The notes: generated by a model not told the origin, from the sequence alone. Shown: positions 19,243-30,900, counted from the stretch's first letter. The stretch is 64,000 nt of DNA from Mesostigma viride (GCA_009746045.1 RPFO01001188.1:1-64000); one strand, 5' to 3'. Program-made: numbers and translations.

Positions 19243-21753
19243 TCAATAATTCCACATCTCGGCCACCAGGTCCGCCGCCGCGTCCGTGATCGAACCGAGC
19301 TCGTTCGAGTGCACGGACCCGTGAGGCACAGGGTTACCGAGGATCGTGATCGTGCTGGCCGAGCCGCGCGTCTTCACTATCTGGAGACTCTCGTCGTCCG
19401 CGATCCGGAAATTGTAGCTCACGGGGATCGGCGCGTCGGCGTACTCGTCCGCGTACCGGTACAGTTGCATGTTGGAGATCTGCGCGTTCCGCTCGGCACT
19501 CCCCGCCACCCCTTGGAAACTCGCGTGGTTCGTGTCCACGAGTCGCAGGTTCTTGTACCACACGTCGATCGGCTTCTCCCCGCTCCCGTACGCGGGCGAC
19601 CCCAGACGGACCGCCACCGTTTCCGTGAGGCCCAGCGTGACGTCCCACGTCTGCGCGCCTGCCGACTCATCGCTCAGGAGTTTCGCGGCGGAAAGGGTCT
19701 GCGGGACGCCGTTGACGTACAGCACGACCGCGCCGTCGGTCCCGCTCACGCCGACCCCTACGCCCAGCTGGAACTCGCGCGACGCCACGACGGGGGAAGA
19801 GGTCTCCGCGTAGACCAGACCGTTGGACGCAAGCAGGGCGCCGCCCTTGAACACCCACACGCGGACGTGCTCGCCGGGGGTCGAGAGGGAACCGAACGCG
19901 AACAGTTCGAGAGTGCCCGACGGACTCGCGGCAATCGTCGCGACGGACGTGTTGCGCGCGAAAGGGTAGCCCGCGCCCGTGCACGCGCCGAGGGACGTCT
20001 TGGGTTTCACCGTGACCGTCGCAACCGCGTGGTTCCGTCCTCCGCGGTACTTCATGGACGCGTGGGACGCGGACACGTACGACGCGGTCGTGGCCGTGTC
20101 GAATTTGGACTTCCACTCGCGGTCCGTCTGGTCGAACTCCCCGGGCCCGTGGTTCGAAAGGAAGGTCGGCTGACCCACGCGGGCCGAGGAAGTGTTTAAG
20201 GGGTAGTGATGCGTCTCGGCCGCGCCGTCCGGGAGCGAACTCAGCAGGATGTCGGTCCCGGGCGCCTTGCGAGACGCCGAAGCGACCAGGCGCGAGAACA
20301 CGAGCTGACCGCCCTCGAAGTGCCAATACGCCCCCGTGTGGTCCCCGGCCTCTTGCACGTCGCCCTTCCTCCACGTGATGGCGCGAGGGGCCGCCACCGA
20401 GTCCACCTTCCCGTCCCCCTCGATCCGGATCCCCGCCCCGTCCGCGTAGGCGTTCGTCGGCGGTGTGGGGATTTGGATCTTGATGTTGTCCACTCGCACC
20501 TCGTGTCCGAGTCCGAGATCCTGGACGTCGCCGAGGACGAGCGAGGGGAGGGACGGGATCGCGGTGACCGCGAGCGACGTGCCCCCCGTCGCGGACGCCC
20601 GGATCACGTTGTTCACGTACACTTTCACGGTGGACAGGTGCGGGTCGACCGCGTCGTACTCGCGGACAATCCGGAACGCGTACGGCACGTTCGTCGCGAA
20701 CAAGAACGCGCCGATGACGGGGTCCGCCCCTCCTCCGGTCACTTGGAAACTCGCAGCGTTCACCAGGGACAGAGTGAAGGATTGGGCCTCGTCCGTCACA
20801 TGTCCGTACCGCGCGACGCCCCTCCCGGCGACGGGGAGACCGTCCACGAACGTGACGTTGAACCCCACGTCGAAGGACTCCGTGACGGACGGGAACGCCG
20901 CGTTGGCCACGGAGGCCGTGCCGACCCCGTCGACGGAGGTCTTGAACTGCCCGCCGAGGATCGCCCCTCCTTCCACGGTCATCGCGATCGCCGACCCCGC
21001 CACGTCGACGAGCGAGTCCCCGTCGAACGGCCAATGAGCGACCAAGGTGTGGGCGGGGTTCGCGAGGGAGAGGGTCGTGTCCTCCACCTCGTTCGTGACC
21101 GCGTTGATCGTGACGCTCGACACCAATCCGGCGATCTCCACGTTGCCGACGACCTTCACGGTGCCGCTCGCGGGCCGCAATTCTATATCTCCGACGGACG
21201 AGGAGATCACGCCTTTGCCCCCGCCGGTCGCGGTCACAACGAGGTCCGAGTCGACGGCGACGTCCGAGGTCCCGGACAGCCGCAGGGTCGATCCGAGCGA
21301 TTTGACGTCGGACGCGAGCAGGTCGTCGTGTACGGCCAGGTCCCCGTGCACGTTGACCCTGTGCGTGGCCTTGTTCACCTGGGATATCGATCCGACGTCG
21401 CTCCCGTTCTCCCTGTTCGGTACCATGTCGATGTCGGTATACCCCGCCAGTCGTACCGCGCCACGTGCCGGAGCGACTTCCAACCCCGTCGACGTGGTCG
21501 TGATCCGGCCGTTGTTCACCAAATCCCCGTGGACGGCCAGATCGCCGTGGACGTTGACACGATGCGTGGACTTGTTTATCTGCGAGACCGCCCCGATGGC
21601 GCTGTTGTTCTCCTTGTTCGGCAGCAGGTCGACGTTGGTGTGGCCCACGAGAAGGACATTCTTCGCGTCCGTGAGTCCGTCGCCGGACCACAGCTCGTTG
21701 GCGTAGAGTTTCCTGGCCTTGCACGTCCCGAGGTTCTTCAGGACATCGCCCAT
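19243..21753 (-). CDS. Large virion-fibre/adhesin-like protein with ConA/LamG-like domains
   Basis: Intact 836-residue ORF from ATG 21753. The N-terminal part has two direct repeats of about 75 residues, recognised by VDLLPNKENNSAIGAVSQIN and IDMVPNRENGSDVGSISQVN, each followed by THRVNVHGDLAVH. Such repeats resemble phage and giant-virus tail-fibre stems. A LamG/concanavalin-like domain starts near residue 240 (LVAHWPFDGDSLVD) and a second beta-sandwich region lies near 530-800 (VRVWVFKGGALLAS, VVLYVNGVPQTLS). There is no signal peptide. It probably decorates the virion or mediates host attachment. It is divergent from the ribonucleotide reductase gene with 60 bp between starts. The frame is intact over 2.5 kb, unlike the genes near 2-7 kb. 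Confidence 0.7.
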   Translation of the reverse strand: MGDVLKNLGTCKARKLYANELWSGDGLTDAKNVLLVGHTNVDLLPNKENNSAIGAVSQINKSTHRVNVHGDLAVHGDLVNNGRITTTSTGLEVAPARGAVRLAGYTDIDMVPNRENGSDVGSISQVNKATHRVNVHGDLAVHDDLLASDVKSLGSTLRLSGTSDVAVDSDLVVTATGGGKGVISSSVGDIELRPASGTVKVVGNVEIAGLVSSVTINAVTNEVEDTTLSLANPAHTLVAHWPFDGDSLVDVAGSAIAMTVEGGAILGGQFKTSVDGVGTASVANAAFPSVTESFDVGFNVTFVDGLPVAGRGVARYGHVTDEAQSFTLSLVNAASFQVTGGGADPVIGAFLFATNVPYAFRIVREYDAVDPHLSTVKVYVNNVIRASATGGTSLAVTAIPSLPSLVLGDVQDLGLGHEVRVDNIKIQIPTPPTNAYADGAGIRIEGDGKVDSVAAPRAITWRKGDVQEAGDHTGAYWHFEGGQLVFSRLVASASRKAPGTDILLSSLPDGAAETHHYPLNTSSARVGQPTFLSNHGPGEFDQTDREWKSKFDTATTASYVSASHASMKYRGGRNHAVATVTVKPKTSLGACTGAGYPFARNTSVATIAASPSGTLELFAFGSLSTPGEHVRVWVFKGGALLASNGLVYAETSSPVVASREFQLGVGVGVSGTDGAVVLYVNGVPQTLSAAKLLSDESAGAQTWDVTLGLTETVAVRLGSPAYGSGEKPIDVWYKNLRLVDTNHASFQGVAGSAERNAQISNMQLYRYADEYADAPIPVSYNFRIADDESLQIVKTRGSASTITILGNPVPHGSVHSNELGSITDAAADLVAEMWNY

Positions 21754-21813
21754 TTCCGCGCGTACTTACCTAACACGGCGGATATTTCTTGAGACGCGTT
21801 CGGACGCGCACAA

Positions 21814-24420
21814 ATGTCCCAACCTACCGATATACCCCTCCCGATGTCCGGCGGCACCGCGAAGTCCGCCGCCTCGTCCAAGATGGCGCTCGAGCCGACG
21901 AACCCGACGGATCGGGCGATGGCGATCTGTCTGCGAACGTACCACCGCCCCCTGGAGGACGACGTGCACCTGGAGCGGTGGGACCAGGTCGTGGACCGCG
22001 TCATCCGCCACCAGGAGTGGCTGTGGGTGCGCGCGAAGGGGTCGCCGCTGGAGGAGCGGGAGTTCCGGGAGCTGGAGGACCTGCGAGAGCACATCCTGCA
22101 TCGGTACATCGCCCCGGCCGGCCGCACGCTCTTCCTGGGCGGCACGGAGTTGAGCCGGAGGAGGGAAAGTTGCATGTACAACTGTTCGTTCACGATCGTG
22201 GAGACCGTGTACGACCTCGTGGACGTCCTGTGGCTGCTGCTGCAGGGTTGCGGGTGAGTTCATACGTCCATGAGCGGCGGAGTTTCCGGTCGTTGAATGG
22301 TCCGTTCGCTCGCCTCCAAGGATCTTCTCAGGTCTCTGACTTGCGCTCTAAGGACGTCGATCTCGCGTTGGATCTTGAGCGTCTCCGTTTCCGCCAGCTT
22401 GGCCTTCCAGTAGTCCACTTCTGCTTTCAGCGTGTCCATGCTTTCCGTCAACCCTATCACGTGGTCACGCAACGTCTTAATCTCGTTATAGCGGACTTGT
22501 TGTACGCTAAGCGACTCTGGGTACATCGCCTTCAAGCCCTCTATGTCCATTTTCGATTTCCACGACTGTGAGTAATCGCTTCTCATGCCTTGAATTTACC
22601 ATCCTCCTCCACACGATTTACGCGCATATGAACGCAGGGTCGGGTTCAAGCCGGTCACCGGGACGCTGAACGGGTTCGCGTGCGCCATCCCGACGATCGA
22701 GGTGATCCGGTCGACGCGCGCGACGGGCGGAGGGCGCGAGTCCAACAGGGAGACGTGGGACCCGGACACGCGGACGTGGACGATCTCCGTGGGCGACTCG
22801 GCCGTCGCGTGGGCGAAGGCGGTCGGCAAGCTGATGGCGGGAAAGTACCCGGCCGCCAAGCTCGTGCTCGACTTTAGCGAGATCCGCCCGCCCGGGACCC
22901 TCCTCAAAGGGTATAAATGGCGGTGTTCCGGGGACGCGCAGATCGCGAACGCGTTCAAGAAGATCTCCGATATCATGTCCACACGCGCCGACCAGCTGCT
23001 GACGAAGATGGACATCCTGGACATCGTCAACCTCCTGGGCACGATGCTGTCCAGCCGCCGTTCGGCGGAGATCGCGTTGTGCGATTACGGAGACTCCGAG
23101 TGGCGGGAGTTCGCGACGGCCAAGAAAGACTTCTGGGTGAACAACGCGCACCGCCAGCAGTCGAACAACAGCCTCGTTTTCCAGACCGCGCCGTCCGTCG
23201 AGCAGGTCGAGGAGCTGTTCGAGATCATCCAGGAGGGAGGGGGGTCCGAGCCCGGCCTGTTCAACCTGGAGGCCGCCAGGAAGCGGGCGCCCTGGACGCG
23301 GGGCTGCAACCCGTGCGGTATGTGAACAAACCGAGCCGTATCCCTTGTCGCGTACACCTCTCTGTCTCGTTCCCGATCGTCGCATTGCCACAAAACTAAT
23401 ACTGTCACGCGTCACATGTCGGACCTTGCCGCCCTTGATGCCGCAGGCGAGATCCTCTTGGCGAACAAGTCTTTCTGCAATCTGACCGAGGTCAACATCG
23501 CCGCGTTCAAGGAGGGCAACAAGGCCGGACTGGAGCGCGCGCTCGTCCTCGCCGGCCGCATGAACTACCGACAGACCAACGTCGACCTCAGGGACGAGAT
23601 CCTGCAAGAGGCATGGCACCTGTCGAATCAATTCCTCCGCCTTTGCGGCGTGGGGCTCACCGGGATCGTGGCGAGGCCCGACCTGCAGCCGTACGATTTC
23701 AGGAGGATGCGAAACATCGCCACCCACGCCGCGTACTCGATGGCGGAGGAACTCAAGCTTCCGTACCCGAAGAACGTCACGTGCATCAAGCCCTCCGGCA
23801 CGTTGTCCAAGATCATGTCCACGGCCCAATGGGGCGAGGTCCCCGAGGGCGTTCACAAACCCCTCGGCAAGTACATCTTCAACAACGTGACGTTCTCGCG
23901 CCACGACCCGATCGTCGAGCGGTTCCGCGTCGCCGGATACCGCGTCTTCGACAAGCCGTTCGAATCCGAGTCGGTCCTCGTGACGTTCCCGATCTCGTAC
24001 GCCAACGTGCCCTTCGCGAAGAAAACCGTCACGCGCGCCGACGGGACGACCGAGGAGATCGAGGTCAACGCCGAGACGGCCGTGGACCAACTGGAGAGGT
24101 ACAAGACCCTCATGAACAACTGGTGCGACCAGAACGTCAGCTGCACCGTGTCCTACGACCCCAAGGAGGTCCCCGCGATCGTGTCCTGGCTAGTCCGCAA
24201 CTGGGACGCGTACGTCGGCGTGTCGTTCCTCTACCGCGCCGATCCCACCAAGACCGCCAAGGACCTGGGGTACGTCTACCTGCCGCAGGAGGTCGTGAGC
24301 AAGGCCGCGTACGACGAGTACGTTGCGCGCATTTCGGCCGTCGAATACGACGGAGTTTTCCACAGTGACGAGATGATCGACGTGGTCGAGTGCGCGGGGG
24401 GCGCGTGCCCCGTCCGCTGA
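21814..24420 (+). CDS. Adenosylcobalamin-dependent (class II) ribonucleotide reductase, three exons
   Basis: Reduces ribonucleotides to deoxyribonucleotides using adenosylcobalamin. Exons 21814-22253, 22638-23317 and 23447-24420 join in frame at GT...AG introns to give 697 residues, close to the 739 of Lactobacillus RTPR. Expected cysteines are all present: C124 in MYNCSF, C373 in NPCGEIL, C384 in SFCNL (the same 11-residue spacing as C408/C419), and the C-terminal pair C689/C694 in ECAGGACP. Other family features are LLLQGCGVGFKP, LVLDFSEIRPPG and CIKPSGTLSKI. NPCG is split between exons 2 and 3. The gene is divergent from the fibre-like gene and followed by another structural-like gene. Viral reductases are usually class I, so this is unusual; the adenosyltransferase at 4663-5231 fits as cofactor supplier. 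Confidence 0.92.
22254..22637 (+). other. Spliceosomal-type intron 1 of the reductase gene
   Basis: Donor GTGAGTT at 22254 and acceptor CGCAG ending 22637. Removing these 384 bp restores the conserved LQGCGVGF without any frame change. Almost the entire intron is occupied by an antisense ORF (22260-22586). Confidence 0.88.
22260..22586 (-). CDS. Coiled-coil protein encoded antisense inside intron 1
   Basis: 108 residues from ATG 22586 to a stop six bases from the intron's donor site. The sequence is strongly helical with heptad-like spacing: QQVRYNEIKTLRDHVIGLTE, MDTLKAEVDYWKAKLAETET and IQREIDVLRAQVRDLRRSLE. It has a short Ser/Tyr/Trp-containing N-terminus (SDYSQSWKSKMD) and a Pro-rich end. 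Amino-acid use is that of a real coiled coil and the A+T content is higher than in the exons. Function is unknown. It could be an independent small viral gene that became an intron, or an intron that gained a gene. Expression would be antisense to the reductase pre-mRNA. Confidence 0.6.
   Translation of the reverse strand: MRSDYSQSWKSKMDIEGLKAMYPESLSVQQVRYNEIKTLRDHVIGLTESMDTLKAEVDYWKAKLAETETLKIQREIDVLRAQVRDLRRSLEASERTIQRPETPPLMDV
23318..23446 (+). other. Spliceosomal-type intron 2 of the reductase gene
   Basis: 129 bp with donor GTATGTG at 23318 and acceptor CCGCAG ending 23446. ACTAATAC near 23396-23403 is a good branch-point candidate, 45-50 bases before the acceptor. Splicing completes the NPCGEI active-site motif. 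Confidence 0.88.
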
Positions 24421-24535
24421 ATCGCGAGTAAGAGCGTTCGATAGACTCGGTTACCGCCTAGGACGACGTGTGGATGCGAGGATGCTTAAATTATTTGCTC
24501 GTTATTAATAATATCAACGTCTCTCCTCACCGCAA

Positions 24536-25395
24536 ATGACATTCGGAACCGTGCGCGTGACCTCGTTGATAGTCGAAAACGACGTGCAAGGAGGTGGCAA
24601 CATAGGAGATTTCGAATTGAACATGGAGAACGATCAATTGCACATGAGGTTCAACAACGAGTCCACGGGGGTGTCTAGGGATGCGTTGACGTACAAGGAG
24701 GACGCATCGGGTCCCAAGGCCCCGGCCGTCGCGCCGTACTGGCAGTTCAGCAACGACGTCAGGATCGCCGACGGACACGACCTCCTCGTGACCGGGAAGG
24801 TGATCCTGGGCGGCGCGCCGACCGAACCCAACGACGCGGTCACGAAGGCGTACGCGGACGCGATTGCCGTCGTCCCCGCCGCCCTGTCGGACGCGACCGA
24901 CGTCGAGTACACGGGCACGCCGTCTAGTAACGACGTCCTGGCGTGGAACGGGACGGTATGGACGAACACGCCGATCCGCGTACCTTACTGGACCGAAGTG
25001 TACCACTACAGCGGCGACATGAGCGGGTCGACCACCGTCACGATGGTCACGGGCGGAGGAAACGCCCTGAGCGCCCCGGCGCCGTTCCAGTTCGTGGTAG
25101 CAACCTCTCGATCAGCGCGAATAATCTCCCCGACGCGGCGAGTCACTCGTTCACCGTCCTCGTGAAGAAGCATCACCAAGACGATAGCGGACCCATCACA
25201 TTGGACACGTACACCCTGTCCACCGGTGCCATGGTGCAGAAAACCGTGATGGGCGTCCGAGCCGCGTGGGCGAACGTGCCCATCACTCCCATCACGATCG
25301 CTCTCAATGACGTCGTGTACGTCCAATTGTCCGATTACACGGGAACGAACATCGCCGTGGCCGTCCAATTGACCTCCTCCAATCTGGGGACGTAA
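24536..25395 (+). CDS. Fibre-like structural protein (one frameshift)
   Basis: ATG at 24536 follows an AT-rich, promoter-like stretch (TTATTAATAATATC at 24502-24515). The first 185 residues include NDVQGGGNIGDFELNMENDQ, YWQFSNDVRIADGHDLLVTG and APTEPNDAVTKAYADA, the last being typical of phage-type tail-fibre repeats. A frame change near 25095 moves the reading to DAASHSFTVLVKKHHQDDSG, VMGVRAAWANVPITPITIAL and VVYVQLSDYTGTNIAVAVQL, which looks like a beta-sandwich C-terminus of about 100 residues. The total would be about 286 residues. It is followed 36 bp later by the first Ig/ConA-type gene, and together they form a row of plus-strand putative virion-surface genes. Confidence 0.55.
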
Positions 25396-25431
25396 TAAAA
25401 TCGACGCCCATTTTGTGACTCGAGCGCGAAC

Positions 25432-27783
25432 ATGACATCTCGCACGAGGAAATCCGCGAAAATCGCGATGATGGAGATCGCGGACGCCGACCGGAACGAC
25501 GACACGTGGCGACTGGCGTGTCAAGACGGAGCGGTCACGGTGGGGAAGAGGGACGGATTTCCGGACATCGCGTCCCTTTCCTCTGATGACGGATCGTCGT
25601 TTCATTCGGACGTCTGCGTGACAGGGGTCGTGAAAGTCCCTTCGCGCGCAGTCCTCCCGTCCGATGGGACCGCGGACGGTGACGTGGACTACTCGAAGGT
25701 CTCGTCGCAGTGTCTCGTTCCAAAGAGCAGAGTAGACGCCACCCCTCGACGCCCCGCGTTCGTGCACGGAACGAGAAACGCGCTGATCGTCGACGCGGGG
25801 TCAACGGGAGTATCAACACGGGCAACATGCTTTCGTGGGTGAACGGCAAATGGGGGGCTTGGAACATCGCGACTGCCGCTCCCAACAATCAACTCGTGTT
25901 TTGCACCCCTTCTCGATCATGGACGCGTACTACGAACCCGAATTTCGCACGGCGCGTTTCGGATCGATCCCCTGGCAGATGAGCGGATACGCCGATTTCG
26001 GTCCCGCGGTCGTCCGCAACGCGTTCCCGACCCAAACGGCGATTTCTATAACCGAGGCGCGGGTGTCCGTCCACAACTTACAGCTGGCGTCGACGGCGGG
26101 AGGAACGTGCAAGATCCACGTCACCCTGCGGATCCTGGATTCCGCCGTGGACACGGGATTGTACGAAAACGAAGTGTATCGCGAGTTCGACCTCACGCAA
26201 CCGGACGAGTTCGTCAACGTCAAAGGACTCCACTCGGACGGGCGATGGAACTGGAAGAGCAGTCGCAATATGGGGAAGCCAGTAGACGTGTCGTCGTCCG
26301 CGGCCATCCGCGTGCAGATGAGAATCGCGCTGACCGAGTTCAACGGACAAACGAACCCGCTCACGTACGCGACCATCAGTCTCCAGACGGCGCCGTCCAC
26401 TCCTCCCTCGGACGCTTTTGGAGGCACCGTCGCCGCCCCGTGGTCGTCGGCCGGTCCGTGACCGTGACTCACGGGATCACGCAGACCGCGGGGAGAAACA
26501 TGGGAGTCGTGTGCAGGGTGTACTCATCCCGGAAGAACGCGGCCACCGCGAGCGAGCTGTACACAAAGTCCGGGGCGGCCGCTACCGACTTGGCGGCATA
26601 CGGCGCCTTCCCCATCACGGGCGGCGACGGGGTCGTAGGGACCGGCCCGCTCACGTTCTCGGGACTAGCGGACGGCACGCATTACGTCTACGTGATCGCC
26701 AAAGGGTCGTCGGGCGCCTTTTCGAGCATGTACGAACACGCGATTACCGTCGACGCCAAGCCCCACCTGGTGACCAGCAGTCTCGTTCCGAACGCGAGCC
26801 CCGTGACCGTCCAAGCGACCTTCAGCGGACCGGTCACCGGATTCGCGTTGGGCGACATCTCCGTGACGAACGGGACCGCGTCCAACTTGACCGGCAGCGG
26901 GGCATCCTACTCCTTCTCCGTGACGCCCGACGCGTCATACGCCCCTACCACCGTGAGCGTGGCGGCCGACGCGGTCGCGTTCTCCAACGGGGACGGGAAC
27001 ACCGCAGCGACCCCGCTGACGTTCACTCACACGCCGTACGACCCCGCCGCGGACGCGGACGTCTTGGCGTGGTACGACGCGTCCGACCAGACCACGCTAT
27101 TCACCGACGTGGCGGGGACCGCGATGGCGAACGACACCGACCGGGTCGCGCTGGTGAGGGATAAGAGTCCAAACGGCTTGCACGTGACCCAGACCGCTTC
27201 GAGCATCCGGCCGAGGAACGAGTCCAGCGGCATCCATTCCCGACGCGCGCTGAGATTCAACCACGCGGGAGAACACCTCGTCGCCGACAATATTTGGGTC
27301 CGCCCCGACTTGACCGCGGTGATCGTCGCCAAACAGAACACGGGATACGCGTACCCCGCGACCGCCACGTCCGGATTCGCTGGATACATGTTGGGAGCGG
27401 GAGTTCGTTGCGTGTACAGCAACACGTCGAACGTCGTGTTCTGGATCCCGAAAACCGGAGTTTACGAGACCACGTGCAACGGCGCCGAATTCTTCGACGA
27501 CCAACCGCACGTGTTCGCGATGTCCCTGAAGACGAGCGAGTCGCCGGCCACGATGATCACGAGATTCGACGGCCGCGCCGGGACGAACGTGTCGGGCACG
27601 ATCGGCCAGCCCGTCGTGGGCAGCCTGGACATCGGAGCGCGGCGATCGGACCCCACGCAATCGTTCGACGGGTGGATAGGAGAGATCTTGCTGTACAAGG
27701 CCGCCAAGACGAGCGCCCAACTAGAACTGATCCGAGGCTACCTCGTGGCCAAGTGGGGGGCGCCCGCGGTAACCCCTTCGTAA
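25432..27783 (+). CDS. Ig-like/ConA-like surface protein A (about three frameshifts)
   Basis: ATG at 25432. Reading across frame changes near 25800, 25910 and 26450 gives about 780 residues. A head region (SLSSDDGSSFHSDVCVTG; LPSDGTADGDVDYSK; RILDSAVDTGLYENEVYREF) is followed by a fibronectin/Ig-like part (VTHGITQTAGRNMGVVCRVY), one bacterial Ig-like repeat (VTGFALGDISVTNGTASNLT) and a C-terminal ConA/LamG-like domain (VLAWYDASDQTTLFTD; AVIVAKQNTGYAYPAT; FDGWIGEILLYKAAKTSAQL). It is a shorter paralogue of the gene at 27916-33380, collinear along its head. The frame breaks are isolated single-base events in an otherwise well-preserved sequence. The likely role is a virion fibre or host adhesion. 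Confidence 0.65.
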
Positions 27784-27915
27784 TTCGCGATCACGGAATA
27801 TCGGTAAATGCATTCGTATTATACAAAATAAACGCAGACAGGTTCGAATATGATTCGATCAATAAAATCCTCTTCCTTCTTGTAGTTACCGACCTTCCAA
27901 GGCGTAACGCGTACG

Positions 27916-30900
27916 ATGTCTGTTCGAACGAGCACGAGATCCGTCAAGATCTCGACATTAGAAATATCCGACAACGCCGACGACGCGTGGCGCGTCCAAC
28001 GAACGTCCGACGGCGCGATCACGGCGCGCAAGGTCGGCGGCGTCGACGAGCCGGTCTGGGTTTCGGCGGACTTGGCCGAGTTCCGATCGGACGTCCGCGT
28101 GGCGGGCGACGCCGCGATCCCGTCGCGACTCGTATTGCCGTCCGACGGGGCCGCCGAAGGCGAAATGGACTACGCGACCGCGCAGTCGTCCTGCCTCGTC
28201 CCAAAAAGCGTGGTAGACGACCTCACTCGACGCCCCGCGTTCGTGCTAGGGACAAACCACGCGTCCGTCACGGACACGAGGTACACGGTCTCCCCCGCCG
28301 CAGACAACAAGTTGTCATGGGTGGGTGGGAAGTGGGGGCCGTACAACGTGAATCTGTCCAACCCGACCGGTCAGATCGTATTCCGCGTCCCTTTGTCGGG
28401 GGGCGACGTGTACGCCGCGCCGGTTTTCCGGACCGCGTACTTCGGCGCGCCGGCGGGGACGACGGGCGCGGTCGTCGAAAACGCGTTCCCGTCGGCAACG
28501 ACGCTCGCCGTCACGGGCGCACACGTATCTCTCCACAACTTGCAGCTGTCGTCCGAGGGAGGCGGAACTTGCAAGATCCAAGTCAGTCTCAGAATCCTGG
28601 ACGTGGCGGTGGACACGGGGCGATACGAAAACGAAGTGTTTCGAGAGTTGGACCTCACGCAACCGGACGAGTTCGTCAACGCATTCGGACTTTACGCCGA
28701 CGGGCGATGGATATGGAAGAACAGTCGCACCTGACCAAACGGGTCGACGTCGGCATTTCCGCGGCCGTCCGCGTTCAAATAAAGGTCGCGTTGACCGAAT
28801 TCGGCGCGCAGACAGATCCGCTCACGTACGCGACCATCCGTCTGGACACGACCCCGGCGACGTTCGCGACGGACGCCTTCGCGGGGTCGGTCAGCGCGCC
28901 CACGGTCGTCGGACGGACCCTTTCCGTCACCCACGGGATCACGCAGACCGCGGGGAGCAACATGGGCGTCGCGTGTAGAGTGTACACGTCTCGGAAGAAC
29001 GCGGCCACCGCGGAGGAGCTGTACACGAAATCGGGGACGGCGGGGTCCGACCTGGTCACGTCCGGCGCGTTCCCCATCACGGGGACGGCCGGCGCCGTGG
29101 GAACGGGTCCCCTCTCCTTCTCGGAGCTGGCGGACGGCACGTATTACGTCTACGTGGTCGCCAAAGGGTCGTCCGGCACCTTTTCGTATTCGCACGAGAG
29201 AATCGTGCCACTCGACGCGACCCCGCCCACGGTCACCCTGTCGACCGCGAGCTCGGTGCCGAGCAGCTCCTCGGTCACCGTGACAGTCGCGTTCAACAAA
29301 GCCGTCACGGGATTCGCGATCGGGGACGTCGCCGTCACCAACGGGACGGCGTACAATCTCACGGGCAGCGGGGCGTCGTACTCGTTCCAGGTGAACAACA
29401 TGACGTCCTACTCCCCCACGACGGTGAGCGTCGACGCCGGAGTCGCGATCGATTCGTTCGGAAACGGCAACGCGGCCGCCGCCCCGCTGACGTTGACGTA
29501 CTCGCCCCCTCCCACCGTCACCCTCGCGACATCGGCGGGATCCTTTCCCAGCACCAACTCCGTCCGGGTCACGGCGACGTTCAACAGGACGGTGTCCGGG
29601 TTCGCGCTGAACGGTGTGTCGGTCGCCAACGGCATCGCCACGAATCTGACGGGCAGCGGGTCCCTGTACGAGTTCGACGTCCTCCCCACCGTCGCGTACT
29701 CCGTCACGACCGTCTCCGTGGCCGCGGACGCCGCGACAGACGCCGTGTCCGGACACGGCAACGCCGCTTCCAACGGCCTGTCGTTCACCTACACCCCGCC
29801 GCCCACCGTGACGCTGGCAACGTCATCCGGATCGTTCCCGACCGTCGAAACCGTCACCGTGACCGCCGCGTTCAGCAGAGCGGTCACGGGGTTCGCGATC
29901 GAGGACATCGCCGTGACGAACGGGACGGCGCTCAATTTCACGGGCAGCGGGACGTCGTACTCGTTCCAGGTGAACGGGATGACCGCCTACTCCGCCACGA
30001 CGGTGAGCGTGGGCGCCGGCGTGGTGACGGACGCGTCGTCGGGGTACGGCAACGCACCATCCAACTCGCTGACGTTCACGCTGTCCCCTCCTCCCACCCT
30101 GACGCTGTCCACGAGCGGGTGGACGCCGAGCTCTAGTCCGGTGACCGTGACGGCCGTGTTCAGCAGAGCGGTCACGGGGTTCGCGATCGGAGACCTTACG
30201 GTTACGAACGGGACAGCGCTCAATTTCACGGGCAGCGGGACGTCGTACTCGTTCCAGGTGAACGGGATGACCGCATTTTCCTCCACGACCGTGAGCGTGG
30301 GCGCGGACGCGGCGTTGGACGCGGTATCCGGCAACGGCAACGCGGCCGCCGCCCCGCTCACGTTCACCTACTCCCCCCCGCCCACGGTGACGCTCTCGAC
30401 ACCCAGCTCGACACTCGCCACGATTCCCGCGATCGTGACGGCCACGTTCAGTAGGTCGGTGACGGGATTCGCGTTGGACGACATCGCCGTGACCAACGGG
30501 ACCGCGTCCAACCTGTCCGGGAGCGGCACCACGTACACGTTCAACGTGGGAGGGACCGTCACCGCATACTCCTCCACGACGGTGAGCATCGACGCGGACA
30601 AGGTGACGGACGCGGTGTCCGGCAACGGCAACGCGGCTTCCAACACGCTGTCATTCACATATACGCCCCTGCCCACCGTGACCCTGTCCACGACGAGCCT
30701 GACGCCCCGGACGCCCGACCCCGTCGCCCGGCCCGTGACGGCCACCTTTACAAGGGCCGTTACGGGGTTCGTACTCGGCGATATCACCGTGACCAACGGG
30801 AGCGCGTCCGACTTCGTAGCAGTCGACACCACCACCTACACGTTCAACGTCACCCCCACCATGGCCGATATCCTCACGACCGTGAACGTTGGTGCCAACG

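Noticed and set aside
19667..21792. Plus- and minus-strand ORFs of 500-685 codons overlapping the fibre-like gene
   Set aside because: Arg/Gly/Asp-rich shadow frames without structure; the 836-codon frame contains the repeat and LamG-like motifs.
23416..23446. Separate gene start at the ATG at 23416 for the last reductase segment
   Set aside because: The ten codons before the acceptor have no counterpart in the family, while splicing at 23446 exactly completes NPCGEIL.
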